From assembly GCA_003567475.1 (NCBI GenBank), contig PWZL01000095.1:1-47296 (forward strand): 47,296 nucleotides of DNA. The letters are read 5' to 3'. Origin of the DNA: Gammaproteobacteria bacterium (GTDB lineage Bacteria; Pseudomonadota; Gammaproteobacteria; Steroidobacterales; PWYM01). Of this stretch, positions 22,949 to 31,856 are shown piece by piece (position 1 is the stretch's first letter; each line of letters starts with the position of its first letter). The notes beneath the pieces are model-generated. The model was not told where the DNA came from. It worked only from the letters and a program-made list of their open reading frames with translations, and did not search any database. The position numbers and the translations under genes are program-made.

Positions 22949-24400
22949 GTGGAACACCGTCCGACCATCGAAGCTGGCGACCGGTTCCGGGGGGCTGGCA
23001 CCTGGCTGTCACGGCTCACCGAGGAACAGGCCGCCTCGTTGATCGCCGCGGCGGCTGATGTCACCTTGGTGCTTGATGACGACGGGATCATTACCGATCT
23101 CGCTTTCGGCAGCGACGAGCTGAGCCACGAAGGCTATTCCGCGTGGCTGGGGCAGCCCTGGGTGGAGACCGTGACCCGCGAGAGCCGGGCCAAGGTCGAG
23201 GCGCTGCTGCGTGAGGCCGATGAGAAGCGCTCGCCGCGCTGGCGGCATATCAACCATCCCACCGCCCGGGGGGATGCCGTCCCGGTGCAGTACGCCACGC
23301 TGAAAGTCGGCAAGGGCGGCCCGGTGGTCGCCCTCGGACGGGATCTGCGCAGCGTGGCCGCGCTGCAGCGGCGCCTGGTCGAGGCGCAGCAGACGATGGA
23401 GCGCGAATACGCCCGGCTGCGCAATGCGGAAACCCGCTATCGCCTGTTGTTTCGTGTCTCCTCGGAGGCGGTCGTGATTGCCGATGCCGCGAGCGGTCGT
23501 CTGCTTGAGGCCAACCCTGCCGCGGCGCGGCTGCTGGGGCACAGTGTCCGTGAGATCACCGGTCAGGACCTGGCGGGCATGTTCGATCGCAAAGGTGCCA
23601 AAGCCGTGGCCGGCATGTTCGCGCAGGTGGGAGGGGGTGCGGTGATCGAGGAGGTCACCGCGCAGGTGGCCGATGGCGGCCCCAAGCTGAAGATATCAGC
23701 GTCGAGCTTCCGACAGGATGGCGCGAGTTACCTGCTGGTGCGGATGGGGCGCGACGAGCCGCGTTCTAATGGCGCCCGGCCCTCCGGGATGGCGTCCACG
23801 CTGTTGTCGCTGGTTGAGCAGGTCCCCGATGGCTTCGTCATCACCGACCTCGCAGGCAATATCCTCCTGTGTAACCCGGCTTTCCTCGAGTTGGCGCAGA
23901 TGCCCACCCAGGAACAGTTGCGCGGCGAATCCCTGAGTCGCTGGCTGGGTCGCCCCGGTGTGGATCTCAATGTGCTGCTGGACAGTCTCCGGGAACACGG
24001 TTCAGTGCGGCTGTTCGCCACCTCGGTCCACGGCGAATACGGCTCGGTCGCCGATGTCGAGATCTCCGCGGTGGCAGTGTCCGGGGGTGAGCAGCCCTGT
24101 CTCGGCTTCAGTGTCCGCAACGTCACGCCGCGCCTGGCCCCTGAGCCTGATACGCCGCTGGATCTGCCGCGCTCGGTGGAGCAGCTCACGGCCCTGGTGG
24201 GTCGCGTTCCCCTGAAGGACCTGGTGCGCGAGAGCACCGACATGATCGAGCGCCTGTGCATCGAGGCGGCACTCGAACTGACCAAGGACAACCGCGCGTC
24301 AGCGGCCGAAATGCTCGGCCTGAGCCGACAGAGTCTCTACGTGAAGCTTCGCCGATATGGTCTGGGAGACCTTGCCGGCGACGACGACGGCAAGTCCTGA
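22949..24400 (+). CDS. ppsR: Photosynthesis gene repressor PpsR/CrtJ
   Basis: Redox/light-responsive repressor of bch, crt and puc genes. The 483-residue protein has the PpsR layout: N-terminal PAS-like region (about 25-130), a helical Q-linker (about 132-165), two further PAS domains (about 165-265 and 282-392) and a C-terminal Fis-type HTH (about 433-472, with NRASAAEMLGLSRQSLYVKL). Cys437, just before the HTH in RLCIEAALELT, matches the conserved DNA-binding-domain cysteine. No Cys is present between PAS1 and PAS2; the others are Cys308 and Cys384. GTG 22949 is the start, with CAGGA 12 nt upstream. Likely binds the TGT-N12-ACA sites listed here. Confidence 0.95.
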   Translation: MEHRPTIEAGDRFRGAGTWLSRLTEEQAASLIAAAADVTLVLDDDGIITDLAFGSDELSHEGYSAWLGQPWVETVTRESRAKVEALLREADEKRSPRWRHINHPTARGDAVPVQYATLKVGKGGPVVALGRDLRSVAALQRRLVEAQQTMEREYARLRNAETRYRLLFRVSSEAVVIADAASGRLLEANPAAARLLGHSVREITGQDLAGMFDRKGAKAVAGMFAQVGGGAVIEEVTAQVADGGPKLKISASSFRQDGASYLLVRMGRDEPRSNGARPSGMASTLLSLVEQVPDGFVITDLAGNILLCNPAFLELAQMPTQEQLRGESLSRWLGRPGVDLNVLLDSLREHGSVRLFATSVHGEYGSVADVEISAVAVSGGEQPCLGFSVRNVTPRLAPEPDTPLDLPRSVEQLTALVGRVPLKDLVRESTDMIERLCIEAALELTKDNRASAAEMLGLSRQSLYVKLRRYGLGDLAGDDDGKS

Positions 24401-24446
24401 GTGATCGGCACGCCGGCCAGCGGACGGGCGCGTGCTCGATGGTGGC

Positions 24447-24478
24447 TTGACGCTCCATGGTGTCAAGGATAGTTTACG
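24447..24478 (+). promoter_or_regulatory. Candidate bchG promoter with degenerate PpsR site
   Basis: -35 TTGACG at 24447-24452, 17-bp spacer, -10-like TAGTTT at 24470-24475, with TGT-N12-ACG (24461-24478, one mismatch) over the -10. The bchG ATG is at 24482, so a transcript from here would be almost leaderless; the nearest purine-rich site, AAGGA, is 12 nt from the ATG. Confidence 0.45.
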
Positions 24479-24481
24479 CCA

Positions 24482-25381
24482 ATGACGCAACTCCCGCCCC
24501 CCGTAAGCGTCACGGTGCCGCCGCCCCGTGCCGTCCTCAGGCTGCTGAAGCCGGTGACCTGGTTCCCACCGATGTGGGCGCTCGCCTGCGGTGTGGTGTC
24601 GGCAGGCGCCTCGCTGCAGGGACGTTGGCATCTGCTGGCCGTGGGGATCGCGTTGGCCGGCCCGCTGGTCTGTGGGACCAGCCAGGTGGTCAACGACTGG
24701 TTCGACCGCCACGTCGATGCCATCAACGAGCCGGGTCGTCCGATCCCTTCCGGCCAGGTGCCCGGACAGTGGGGCCTGTGGATCGCGATCGCCTGGACAC
24801 TGCTGTCACTCGCGGTGGCGACGATCCTCGGCCCCTGGGGGCTGGCCGCGGCGGCCGTCGGCCTGTTGCTGGCCTGGGCCTACAGCGCGCCGCCAGTCCG
24901 CCTGAAGCGCGATGGCTGGTGGGGCAATGGCGCGGTGGCCATGTGCTACGAGGGTCTGCCATGGTTCACCGGCGTCGTGGTGATGACCGGGGTGTTCCCA
25001 GACCCGCGTATTCTCGCCATCGCGCTGCTCTACAGTATTGGTGCGCACGGCATCATGACCGTGAACGATTTCAAGGCTGTCGAGGGCGACCGGCGCATGG
25101 GCGTGGCGTCCCTGCCGGTGCAGTTGGGGGTCGACATGGCGGCGCTGCTGACCTGCTGGGTCATGGTCTTGCCGCAGATCGTGGTGATCGCGCTGCTCTG
25201 GCACTGGGGTGTGCCAGGGTATGCCGCGGTCATTGCGGCGCTGGTGGTCGCGCAGGTGTTTTTCATGCGTCGCTGGGTCGGCAAGCCACGGGAGCTCGCG
25301 CCCTGGTACAACCTGACCGGCATCAACATGTATGTGATCGGCATGATGGTCACGGCCGTCGCCTTGCGCGGCTTGCAGTGA
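24482..25381 (+). CDS. bchG: Bacteriochlorophyll a synthase (geranylgeranyl transferase)
   Basis: BchG esterifies bacteriochlorophyllide a with geranylgeranyl diphosphate in the membrane. The 299-residue UbiA-family protein has about nine helices, the first Asp motif NDWFDRHVDAINEPGRP at 71-87 (D72, D75, D79), and a second, NDFKAVEGD, near residue 195. Length matches BchG. It starts the bchG-bchP-tspO run. No strong ribosome site precedes the ATG (see the promoter entry). Confidence 0.94.
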   Translation: MTQLPPPVSVTVPPPRAVLRLLKPVTWFPPMWALACGVVSAGASLQGRWHLLAVGIALAGPLVCGTSQVVNDWFDRHVDAINEPGRPIPSGQVPGQWGLWIAIAWTLLSLAVATILGPWGLAAAAVGLLLAWAYSAPPVRLKRDGWWGNGAVAMCYEGLPWFTGVVVMTGVFPDPRILAIALLYSIGAHGIMTVNDFKAVEGDRRMGVASLPVQLGVDMAALLTCWVMVLPQIVVIALLWHWGVPGYAAVIAALVVAQVFFMRRWVGKPRELAPWYNLTGINMYVIGMMVTAVALRGLQ

Positions 25382-25448
25382 GCCGTCGTTCGAACAGGCG
25401 CCGCACGGGTATGGCCCCGTGCGGCTGTAGCCCACGGAGGATCCTGGC

Positions 25449-26639
25449 ATGAGTACACAGTTACGGACATTCGACACGGTCGTCGTCGGTGGTGGCCCGG
25501 CGGGGGCGACGGCTGCCAACGATCTGGCCCAGGCCGGCAAGGCCGTCATGCTGCTGGACCGCGCTGGGCGCATCAAACCCTGCGGCGGCGCCATCCCGCC
25601 GATTCTGCTGGATGAGTTTGCGGTACCGGAATCGCTGCTGGTTGCCAGGGTGAAGGCTGCGCGGATCGTCTCACCCAGTGATCGCAAGGTGGACATGCCG
25701 GTCGGCGACGGCTTTGTCGGCATGGTCGATCGTGACGTATTCGACGAATGGCTGCGTGAGCGTGCGGCAAACAGCGGGGCTACCCGCGTCACCGGCACGT
25801 TCAAGAAATTCCTGCGCGATGACGATGGCACAGCCATCATTCTTTATCGGGATGCCGAGGGCGTCGAGCAGCAGGTGCGCGCCCGGTTCGTCATTGGTGC
25901 TGACGGTGCGCGCTCCGAGATCGGTCGTCAGACCGTGCCTGGGGCCGACAAGGTCCCCTATGTGGCGGCCTATCACGAGATTGTCGAATCACCCGCGCAG
26001 GGTACCCGGGACTTCGATGGCGCGCGTTGCGATGTCTACTATCGCGGCTCGCTATCGCCGGATTTCTACGCCTGGGTGTTCCCGCATGGGAACGTCACCA
26101 GCGTCGGCGTCGGCTCCGCCCAAAAGGGCTTCTCGCTGCGCCGGGCGGTGGATGAACTGCGTGAGGCGACCGGGCTTGATCTCGGCAAGACCGTGCGGCG
26201 TGAGGGCGCGCCCATTCCGCTGAAGCCGATGAAGCGCTGGGATAACGGGCGAGACGTGCTGCTCGCAGGCGATGCCGCGGGGATCGTGGCGCCGGCCTCG
26301 GGCGAGGGCATCTACTACGCGATGCTCGGCGGTCGCCTGGCCGCCGAGGCCGTGGCCCAGGCGCTGGCGACCGGCAAGGCCTCCGCGTTGCGCAGCGCGC
26401 GCAAGCGGTTCATGCGCCAGCATGGCAAGGTGTTCTGGGTGCTGGGGATCATGCAGTCGTTCTGGTACTCCTCCGACAAGCGTCGTGAGCGTTTCGTCAC
26501 GATCTGCGGAGATGAGGACGTGCAGTACCTGACCTGGCAGGCGTATATGTACAAGAAGCTCGTGCGCGCCAAACCGATGGCTCATGTGCGTATTTTCTGC
26601 AAGGACATGGCGCATCTCCTGGGTCTGGTGCGTGCATGA
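25449..26639 (+). CDS. bchP: Geranylgeranyl reductase
   Basis: BchP reduces three double bonds of the geranylgeranyl tail to phytyl. The 396-residue FAD flavoprotein has GGGPAGATAA near residues 14-23, the 'KPCGGAIPP' Cys block near 44-52, VIGADGARSEIG in the middle, and DVLLAGDAAGIVAPASGEG as the second FAD motif. GGAGGATCC precedes the ATG. The stop overlaps the tspO start in ATGA. Gene order bchG-bchP is standard. Confidence 0.95.
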   Translation: MSTQLRTFDTVVVGGGPAGATAANDLAQAGKAVMLLDRAGRIKPCGGAIPPILLDEFAVPESLLVARVKAARIVSPSDRKVDMPVGDGFVGMVDRDVFDEWLRERAANSGATRVTGTFKKFLRDDDGTAIILYRDAEGVEQQVRARFVIGADGARSEIGRQTVPGADKVPYVAAYHEIVESPAQGTRDFDGARCDVYYRGSLSPDFYAWVFPHGNVTSVGVGSAQKGFSLRRAVDELREATGLDLGKTVRREGAPIPLKPMKRWDNGRDVLLAGDAAGIVAPASGEGIYYAMLGGRLAAEAVAQALATGKASALRSARKRFMRQHGKVFWVLGIMQSFWYSSDKRRERFVTICGDEDVQYLTWQAYMYKKLVRAKPMAHVRIFCKDMAHLLGLVRA

Positions 26640-27127
26640 CGCCGGCGCGACCCCGGCGCTGGAAAATCATCGCCACGGCGGCGATCGCAGCGTTCGGGGT
26701 CGCCATCGTCGGCGCACTGATGACCGATCTGTCGCCATGGTATTTCGAGCTGGAACAGCCGTCATGGAAACCGCCGGATGCGCTTTTCGGGCCGGTGTGG
26801 ACGTTGATCTTCGCGCTGTGCGCCGTAGCAGGCGTCAAAGCCTGGGAGCGCCGGCCAGAGCGCGGCTACCGCGAATGGCTGCTGGTCTTCTTCACCCTCA
26901 ACGCGTTTCTCAATGTCTTCTGGAGTTTGCTGTTTTTCCGGTTGCAGCGTCCGGACTGGGCGTTATTCGAGGTGAGCTTCCTGTGGGCTTCCGTCGCGCT
27001 GCTCATCTGGTGGTTGTCCCGGGCGTCCTGGAAAATCGCGTTGCTGCTGCTGCCCTATCTGGTGTGGGTGACCATCGCCGGCGTGCTGAACAGTGCCGTG
27101 GTCGAACTGAACGCGCCGTTCGGCTGA
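26636..27127 (+). CDS. tspO: TspO/MBR family tryptophan-rich sensory protein
   Basis: Five-helix membrane protein that binds porphyrins and, in Rhodobacter, affects photosynthesis gene expression in response to oxygen. The 163-residue protein has the family's PSWKPPDALFGPVWTLIF block near residues 42-59, several Trp residues, NAFLNVFWSLLFF, and PYLVWVTIAGVLN in helix 5. The ATG overlaps the bchP stop by 4 bp, so it is probably co-translated with bacteriochlorophyll genes. Confidence 0.93.
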   Translation: MTPARPRRWKIIATAAIAAFGVAIVGALMTDLSPWYFELEQPSWKPPDALFGPVWTLIFALCAVAGVKAWERRPERGYREWLLVFFTLNAFLNVFWSLLFFRLQRPDWALFEVSFLWASVALLIWWLSRASWKIALLLLPYLVWVTIAGVLNSAVVELNAPFG

Positions 27128-27194
27128 TTCTCGAGATCTGCGGGCGCGATCCGCACGCCCGCCGAGGACCGGCCGACACCCCAACGGAGACCTG

Positions 27195-27494
27195 ATGGCC
27201 GGGTTCTTCGCAAGCGGCCAGGCCATCGACCTGGTGTTGTGTGTCATGGCTCTCGAGGCCGGTGTGCTGACGTGGCTGTATCGTCGGCGCGGCATCGGCG
27301 TGGCGCCGCGTGTCTTGTGGCCCATGCTCATTGCCGGTGCGGCGCTGCTATTGGCCCTGCGGGCGGCGCTGACCGGCGCGGGCTGGGTGTCGCTGGCCGG
27401 CCTCCTGCTGGCAGCCCTGGCAGCCCACCTGTTCGATCTCGCCGGTCGCTGGCGAGCGCGCGACCCCGGTACTGTGGCGGGGTCACGACCATGA
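27195..27494 (+). CDS. Small polytopic membrane protein
   Basis: 99-residue protein with three hydrophobic segments (about 10-27, 37-58 and 63-82), joined by a short basic loop (YRRRG). The start has an upstream GGAG, and its stop overlaps the fni ATG (ATGA), so it belongs to the same operon. No family recognised; small membrane proteins of this size are seen in some PGCs next to tspO or idi, but I cannot name this one. Confidence 0.7.
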   Translation: MAGFFASGQAIDLVLCVMALEAGVLTWLYRRRGIGVAPRVLWPMLIAGAALLLALRAALTGAGWVSLAGLLLAALAAHLFDLAGRWRARDPGTVAGSRP

Positions 27495-28573
27495 GTGCGC
27501 AATCGCCAGTCGGCGAACCCGAGGTGAGGACCGCACCACCACGCCGCGACCCGGCGGCCAAGCGTCAGCACCTCGATGTGTGCCTGTATGAGGACGTCGA
27601 GTACCGCAAGCCGACGGGGCTCGAGGCCTGGACGTTTCAGAATGAGGCCTTGCCGGAAGTCTCTCTCGAGCACCTTGATCTGAGCTGCTCGCTGGCCGGC
27701 CGGCGCCTGGCCGCGCCGCTGATGATCTCGCCGATGACCGGTGGGACGCCGCGCGCCGGCGAGCTCAATCTCCGGCTGGCCCGCGTGGCCCAGCGCTTCG
27801 GTCTGGCGATGGGGGTGGGCAGTCAGCGCCTGGCGCTGGAGGATGCGGCGCGGGCGCGCTGGTTCAAGGTGCGCCATGTCGCGCCGGATATTGCCCTGTT
27901 CGCGAATTTCGGTGGCGCTCAGCTGGTGCGGGGCTGGGGCGTCGACGAGGCCCGGCGGGCGGTCGAGATGATCGAAGCGGATGCCCTGTTCATTCATCTC
28001 AACCCGATTCAGGAAGCGATCCAGGGGGGCGATCAGGACTTCCGGGGTCTTTCGGCGCGCCTTCAGGGTCTGTGCACGGCACTGCACGCCGAGGGTATTC
28101 CGGTTTTCGCGCGGGAAGTGGGGTTCGGGCTCAGCGAAAATGCCGCGCGACGGCTGCTCGATTGCGGCATCGCGGGGCTGGATTGCGCGGGTGCAGGGGG
28201 GACGTCCTGGGCGCGGGTGGAGGCGTTGTGCGCGCGCAGCGAACGCCGCCGGGTCCTGGGTGAGCGTTTTGCGGAGTGGGGGATTCCCACCAGTCAGAGT
28301 ATCCTCAACGTCCGCCGGGTGTCGGCTGACATCCCGCTGATCGCCTGTGGCGGTCTGCGCGACGGGATGGACGTCGCACGGGCACTGGCGTTAGGGGCCG
28401 ACGTCGGCTCCATGGCGAGAGCCATGCTGCTGCGGGCGAACGAGTCGGAGGCGGCGCTCGCCGCGTTCGTGGAGTCGGTGCTGACCGAACTTCGGGTGTG
28501 CATGTTCGGCAGCGGCGCGGCCAACGTGAAGGCCCTCCGGGGCCGCGTGTTCCGCGACGATCCCGCGGTCTGA
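27491..28573 (+). CDS. fni: Type 2 isopentenyl-diphosphate isomerase
   Basis: FMN-dependent enzyme interconverting isopentenyl and dimethylallyl diphosphate, feeding CrtE. The 360-residue TIM-barrel protein has KRQHLDVCL at the start, PLMISPMTGGT (flavin contact), MGVGSQRLAL, LFIHLNPIQEAIQ with the catalytic Gln region, and IACGGLRDGMDVARALALGAD binding the FMN phosphate. ATG 27491 overlaps the previous stop by 4 bp. It is the flavin-dependent type, not the zinc type-1 Idi found in Rhodobacter PGCs. Confidence 0.92.
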   Translation: MSAQSPVGEPEVRTAPPRRDPAAKRQHLDVCLYEDVEYRKPTGLEAWTFQNEALPEVSLEHLDLSCSLAGRRLAAPLMISPMTGGTPRAGELNLRLARVAQRFGLAMGVGSQRLALEDAARARWFKVRHVAPDIALFANFGGAQLVRGWGVDEARRAVEMIEADALFIHLNPIQEAIQGGDQDFRGLSARLQGLCTALHAEGIPVFAREVGFGLSENAARRLLDCGIAGLDCAGAGGTSWARVEALCARSERRRVLGERFAEWGIPTSQSILNVRRVSADIPLIACGGLRDGMDVARALALGADVGSMARAMLLRANESEAALAAFVESVLTELRVCMFGSGAANVKALRGRVFRDDPAV

Positions 28574-28641
28574 ATCAGCGTCTGGACCGGCGCCGTACGT
28601 CGCGCGGCCGCTGGCCTTCGAGTGGGCAGGAGATCCCCAGA

Positions 28642-29973
28642 ATGCAACAGCACACCCCTTCTGACGCCCTGCTGCTGCACGGGTTGCAGGATCATCCGCA
28701 GCGAACGATTGTTGCGGCCGAACTGCATGCCAGGCCGTTCGAAACCTTCACCGCACCCCTGCGCGCATCGCACCTGGCCATGCTCGGCAGCGATGGCGCC
28801 GCCGATCGTGCCCATGTCGCCCGTCTATGTGAGGCGCTCGATCAGCGGGTCCCTGGGGACGGCGCCACGCATCACAGTGTCGAGCTTGGCTCCTTCCGTC
28901 TGCGCTGGGAGCGCCACACCGAGTTCTCCACCTACACGTTCTTCATCACCGATTACAGCGCCTACGGGCAGGAGCCTTTCGATGTCGTGGCGCTGGACAA
29001 GGTCCCCGAGGCCTGGCTGGCCGCGATCGCGGGTCGCATGATTGCCGGCGTGCATCTGACGCTCGAGGCGTCCAGTCGCCCGGCGCGCGGCGTCCACGAG
29101 GTCATCGAGATGTTCCGCACGCCGAACGTCGCCGGCAGCCATGTCGCGGACGGCGGTGCGCTGGTGTTCACCGATTTCCGTCTGCACGGTGATGGCTTCG
29201 GACGCCTGCTCGTGCAGGACCGGGGGTTGCCGCCCATGCGCACCGGGCGTCTCGTGCAGCGCCTGCTGGAGATCGAGACTTATCGACTGATCGCGCTGCT
29301 CGCCTTTCCCGTGGCGCGGGCAGCCAGCCCTGAGCTCAATGCCATCGAACAGCGGCTGCAGACCATCACCGACCGCATGGCCGGCGACTGTGCCCTGGAA
29401 GAGCAGCAGGGTCTGCTGGACGAGATCGCCGGCCTGGCGAGTGAGCTGGCCCGCGCCAGCGCCGCAAGGAACTTCCGGCTCAGCGCGGCACGCGCCTATC
29501 ACAGCATCGTCATGCACCGGATTCAGGCGCTGCGGGAGCAGCGCCTCAGCGGATTACAGACCATTGGCGAGTTCATGGATCGACGGTTCACGCCGGCGAT
29601 GCACACCTGCCAGTCCGTGGTGGATCGACAGGAGGCGCTGTCACGCAGTCTGGCCCGCGCGACGGACCTGCTGCGCACCCGCGTCGACGTGGCGCTGGAA
29701 CGTCAGAATCGCGATCTGCTGGCCTCGATGAACCGACGCACAGATCTACAGCTGCGCCTGCAGCAGACGGTCGAGGGCCTCTCGGTGGTGGTGATCAGCT
29801 ATTACAGCGCCGGGTTGCTGCATTTCATGCTCAAGGGGCTGGTGGCTGCCGGGCTGGCGATCAATGTCGACCTCACCATGGGCCTGGCAGTCCCGGTGCT
29901 GGTGCTGGCGATCTTCTTCAGCATCCGCACCATGCGCCGGCGTCTGCTGCGTCAACCCCCAAGCGAGGGTTGA
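28642..29973 (+). CDS. DUF3422 family membrane-anchored protein
   Basis: 443-residue protein I recognise as DUF3422-type: N-terminal soluble part beginning with HPQRTIVAAELHARPFE and RWERHTEFSTYTF, a long helical section (about 230-380, coiled-coil-like), then two C-terminal membrane helices (about 385-430) and a basic end (RTMRRRLLRQ). AGGAG at 28628-28632 fits ATG 28642. Function is unknown; the topology recalls CorA-like proteins. It overlaps convergent bchO by 22 bp. Confidence 0.78.
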   Translation: MQQHTPSDALLLHGLQDHPQRTIVAAELHARPFETFTAPLRASHLAMLGSDGAADRAHVARLCEALDQRVPGDGATHHSVELGSFRLRWERHTEFSTYTFFITDYSAYGQEPFDVVALDKVPEAWLAAIAGRMIAGVHLTLEASSRPARGVHEVIEMFRTPNVAGSHVADGGALVFTDFRLHGDGFGRLLVQDRGLPPMRTGRLVQRLLEIETYRLIALLAFPVARAASPELNAIEQRLQTITDRMAGDCALEEQQGLLDEIAGLASELARASAARNFRLSAARAYHSIVMHRIQALREQRLSGLQTIGEFMDRRFTPAMHTCQSVVDRQEALSRSLARATDLLRTRVDVALERQNRDLLASMNRRTDLQLRLQQTVEGLSVVVISYYSAGLLHFMLKGLVAAGLAINVDLTMGLAVPVLVLAIFFSIRTMRRRLLRQPPSEG

Positions 29974-30899
29974 GGGGGTGCTGTGGGCGCCGTCCCCGAC
30001 GGCTCTGGCGCCCCGTCGGGTGGGGCCGGTCGGCGCGCGGCCTCGGCGATCAGTCTGGCGAAGGTCTCCGGGCGCTCTTCATGGGCAAGGTGCCCAAGGC
30101 CCGGTAACTCCACCAGGCGAGACCCCGGCACCAGGCGACTGACGCGGCCGGACTCGGCTGGCGGGACCGTACGGTCGTTCCCGGTGGCGATCAGTACCAG
30201 TGGCACGGCCAGGCGGGGCAGGTCGCGTTGCAGTGCGCGAAGATCCCAGTTGGCCATCATGCTCAGGACGTCGCGCACGTGGGCCGGATTGCTCACCAGA
30301 CGCTGGTAGAGCGCCTGGCCCGCGGGGTCGATCACCGAACCCGTGCTGTCCATCAGTTTGGCGACCATCCTGCCGTCTACGGCGCGCCGCGCGACCAGCC
30401 GCGGCAACAGGGGTGTGGCGACCATCAGCCGCCCGACGGCGAGGAACAGCGGCACCGGCATCCCGGGCAGCGGCAACAGTGCGCCATTGAGACTGATCAG
30501 CTGCGCCGGCGCTGCGTGCCCATCGAGCACCATCCGGCTGGCAATGGCCGCCCCCGCAGAGTGGCCGACGATCAGCGTCGGGCTCATGCCCAGTTCGCCA
30601 AGGAGCTCGGCGGTCAGCGCTGCCATCCCCGGCAGGGTGAAGCCCGATCGCGACATCGGGGCGCCGGTAAACCCATGACCGGGGAGGTCCGGTGCGATGA
30701 CCGTGTACTCGCGCGCCAGCAACGGCAGCAGTTCGCGCCAGGAATGGGTCGCGGCGCCGGTGCCGTGCAGCAGCAGCACGGGCGGGCCCTCCCCGGCGAC
30801 CTGGACATGCCAGCGGAGCCGGCCTGCATCGACGAATCGGCTGTGAGCCCTGTTGGGCCAGTCCCGGCCCTCACGCGCCCAGTCGAGGCGCGGGCTCAT
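29952..30899 (-). CDS. bchO: BchO, alpha/beta hydrolase of bacteriochlorophyll synthesis
   Basis: BchO is an alpha/beta-hydrolase-fold protein encoded in PGCs and linked to magnesium chelation. The 315-residue protein opens with the BchO signature (RDWPNRAHSRFV, AGRLRWHVQ) and has the oxyanion region LLLHGTGAATHSWR, the nucleophile elbow GHSAG with Ser114, an acid in LIATGNDRTVP and the final His in LGHLAHEERP. It is the last gene of the minus-strand set starting at 33236. bchID (Mg chelatase) is not in this window. Confidence 0.9.
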   Translation of the reverse strand: MSPRLDWAREGRDWPNRAHSRFVDAGRLRWHVQVAGEGPPVLLLHGTGAATHSWRELLPLLAREYTVIAPDLPGHGFTGAPMSRSGFTLPGMAALTAELLGELGMSPTLIVGHSAGAAIASRMVLDGHAAPAQLISLNGALLPLPGMPVPLFLAVGRLMVATPLLPRLVARRAVDGRMVAKLMDSTGSVIDPAGQALYQRLVSNPAHVRDVLSMMANWDLRALQRDLPRLAVPLVLIATGNDRTVPPAESGRVSRLVPGSRLVELPGLGHLAHEERPETFARLIAEAARRPAPPDGAPEPSGTAPTAPPQPSLGG

Positions 30900-30938
30900 G
30901 ACCAGGGTCGGCCGACAGGGCGCCTCAACCGCTTACCC

Positions 30939-31775
30939 TCAGCCGCTGAACCGGAAGACGCCCAGCAGGAAGCGCCGGGTCACCGGCTGCGGCGCCTCGA
31001 GGTCCGGCCACTCGGCCGCCGCGAAGGCGTCCAGGCGGCGCATGGTCTCGGTGAGGACATCGTCCGGCAGGACCCAGCTTTCCGCATCGTCGCGGGAGCG
31101 GATGCCGTCCAGCACCTGGCGGGGCGTGAGCTCGGTGCGCCATTCTGCGCCGATGACCTCCCCTTCGCCGACCGGCCGGGCGCCGAGGGCCATGAGGGTC
31201 TTGACGATGGCCGCACCGCCGCTGGGTGGGGCCGCTGCCGTCGCTCCGGGAGGCAGCATTTCCGTGCCGACTTCCACCACGGTCTTGCGAAAGGTGTTGC
31301 GGATCATGCCCGCGAAGGACTCGGGATCGACCCAGTCGCGGCCGAGCACCAGGGTGCCGCCAGGTCTCACCAGCCGGCTGACCTGGGCCAGTACCCCGGC
31401 CCAGTCGGCGACCAGATGCAGCACATGCACCGCCATCGCGCCGTCGAAAACGCCCTCACGAAACGGCAGCCTGGTGATGTCGGCCTGGGCCAGGTGGATG
31501 CCCTCCAGTCCGTCGTCATCGATGCGTCTGGACAGCGCCGCCAGCATGTGCGCCGAGAGATCGACACCATAGACCTCGCAGCCCGCGGCGGCGACCGGCA
31601 GGGCGATGCGTCCGGTGCCCACGCCGAGTTCCAGGACTCTGGCGCGCTCGCCCACCTGGCTCGAAATGGCGCGTCCGATGTCTCCCGAGACCTCGGGAGG
31701 ATGGCCACGCAGGGCGTCATACTGCACCGCGACGCGTGTATCGAAGCGGTAGTCCAGGCCAGGCTGTCCACTCAT
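30939..31775 (-). CDS. SAM-dependent methyltransferase upstream of bchO
   Basis: Class I methyltransferase of 278 residues: SAM motif VLELGVGTG at 47-55, acidic residue in VYGVDLSAHM, then VFDGAMAVHVLHLV and LVRPGGTLVLGRD. The C-terminal 120 residues form a region with few recognisable motifs. It is not BchM by sequence pattern. It lies between the third PucC-like gene and bchO, all minus strand, so a pigment-related role is possible but unproven. No ribosome site is evident before ATG 31775. A GC-rich hairpin lies upstream. Confidence 0.72.
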   Translation of the reverse strand: MSGQPGLDYRFDTRVAVQYDALRGHPPEVSGDIGRAISSQVGERARVLELGVGTGRIALPVAAAGCEVYGVDLSAHMLAALSRRIDDDGLEGIHLAQADITRLPFREGVFDGAMAVHVLHLVADWAGVLAQVSRLVRPGGTLVLGRDWVDPESFAGMIRNTFRKTVVEVGTEMLPPGATAAAPPSGGAAIVKTLMALGARPVGEGEVIGAEWRTELTPRQVLDGIRSRDDAESWVLPDDVLTETMRRLDAFAAAEWPDLEAPQPVTRRFLLGVFRFSG

Positions 31776-31813
31776 AAAACGGTATCCGCAAACGTGTTCG
31801 AGTCCCGATGATA

Positions 31814-31835
31814 CCCCGCCCGGCGCGTGGCGGGG
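31814..31835 (-). other. GC-rich hairpin between the third pucC and the methyltransferase
   Basis: Perfect 7-bp stem (31814-31820 with 31829-31835) and 8-nt loop, 21 bp downstream of the PucC-family stop in minus-strand reading. No T-run follows, so it is a candidate attenuator or mRNA-stability element. Confidence 0.4.
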
Positions 31836-31856
31836 CAGGGCCGCAGGCGCGGGGTG

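Noticed and set aside
31790-31812. tRNA T-loop-like GTTCGAGTCCC string
   Set aside because: No T-stem, acceptor or anticodon arm can be folded around it.
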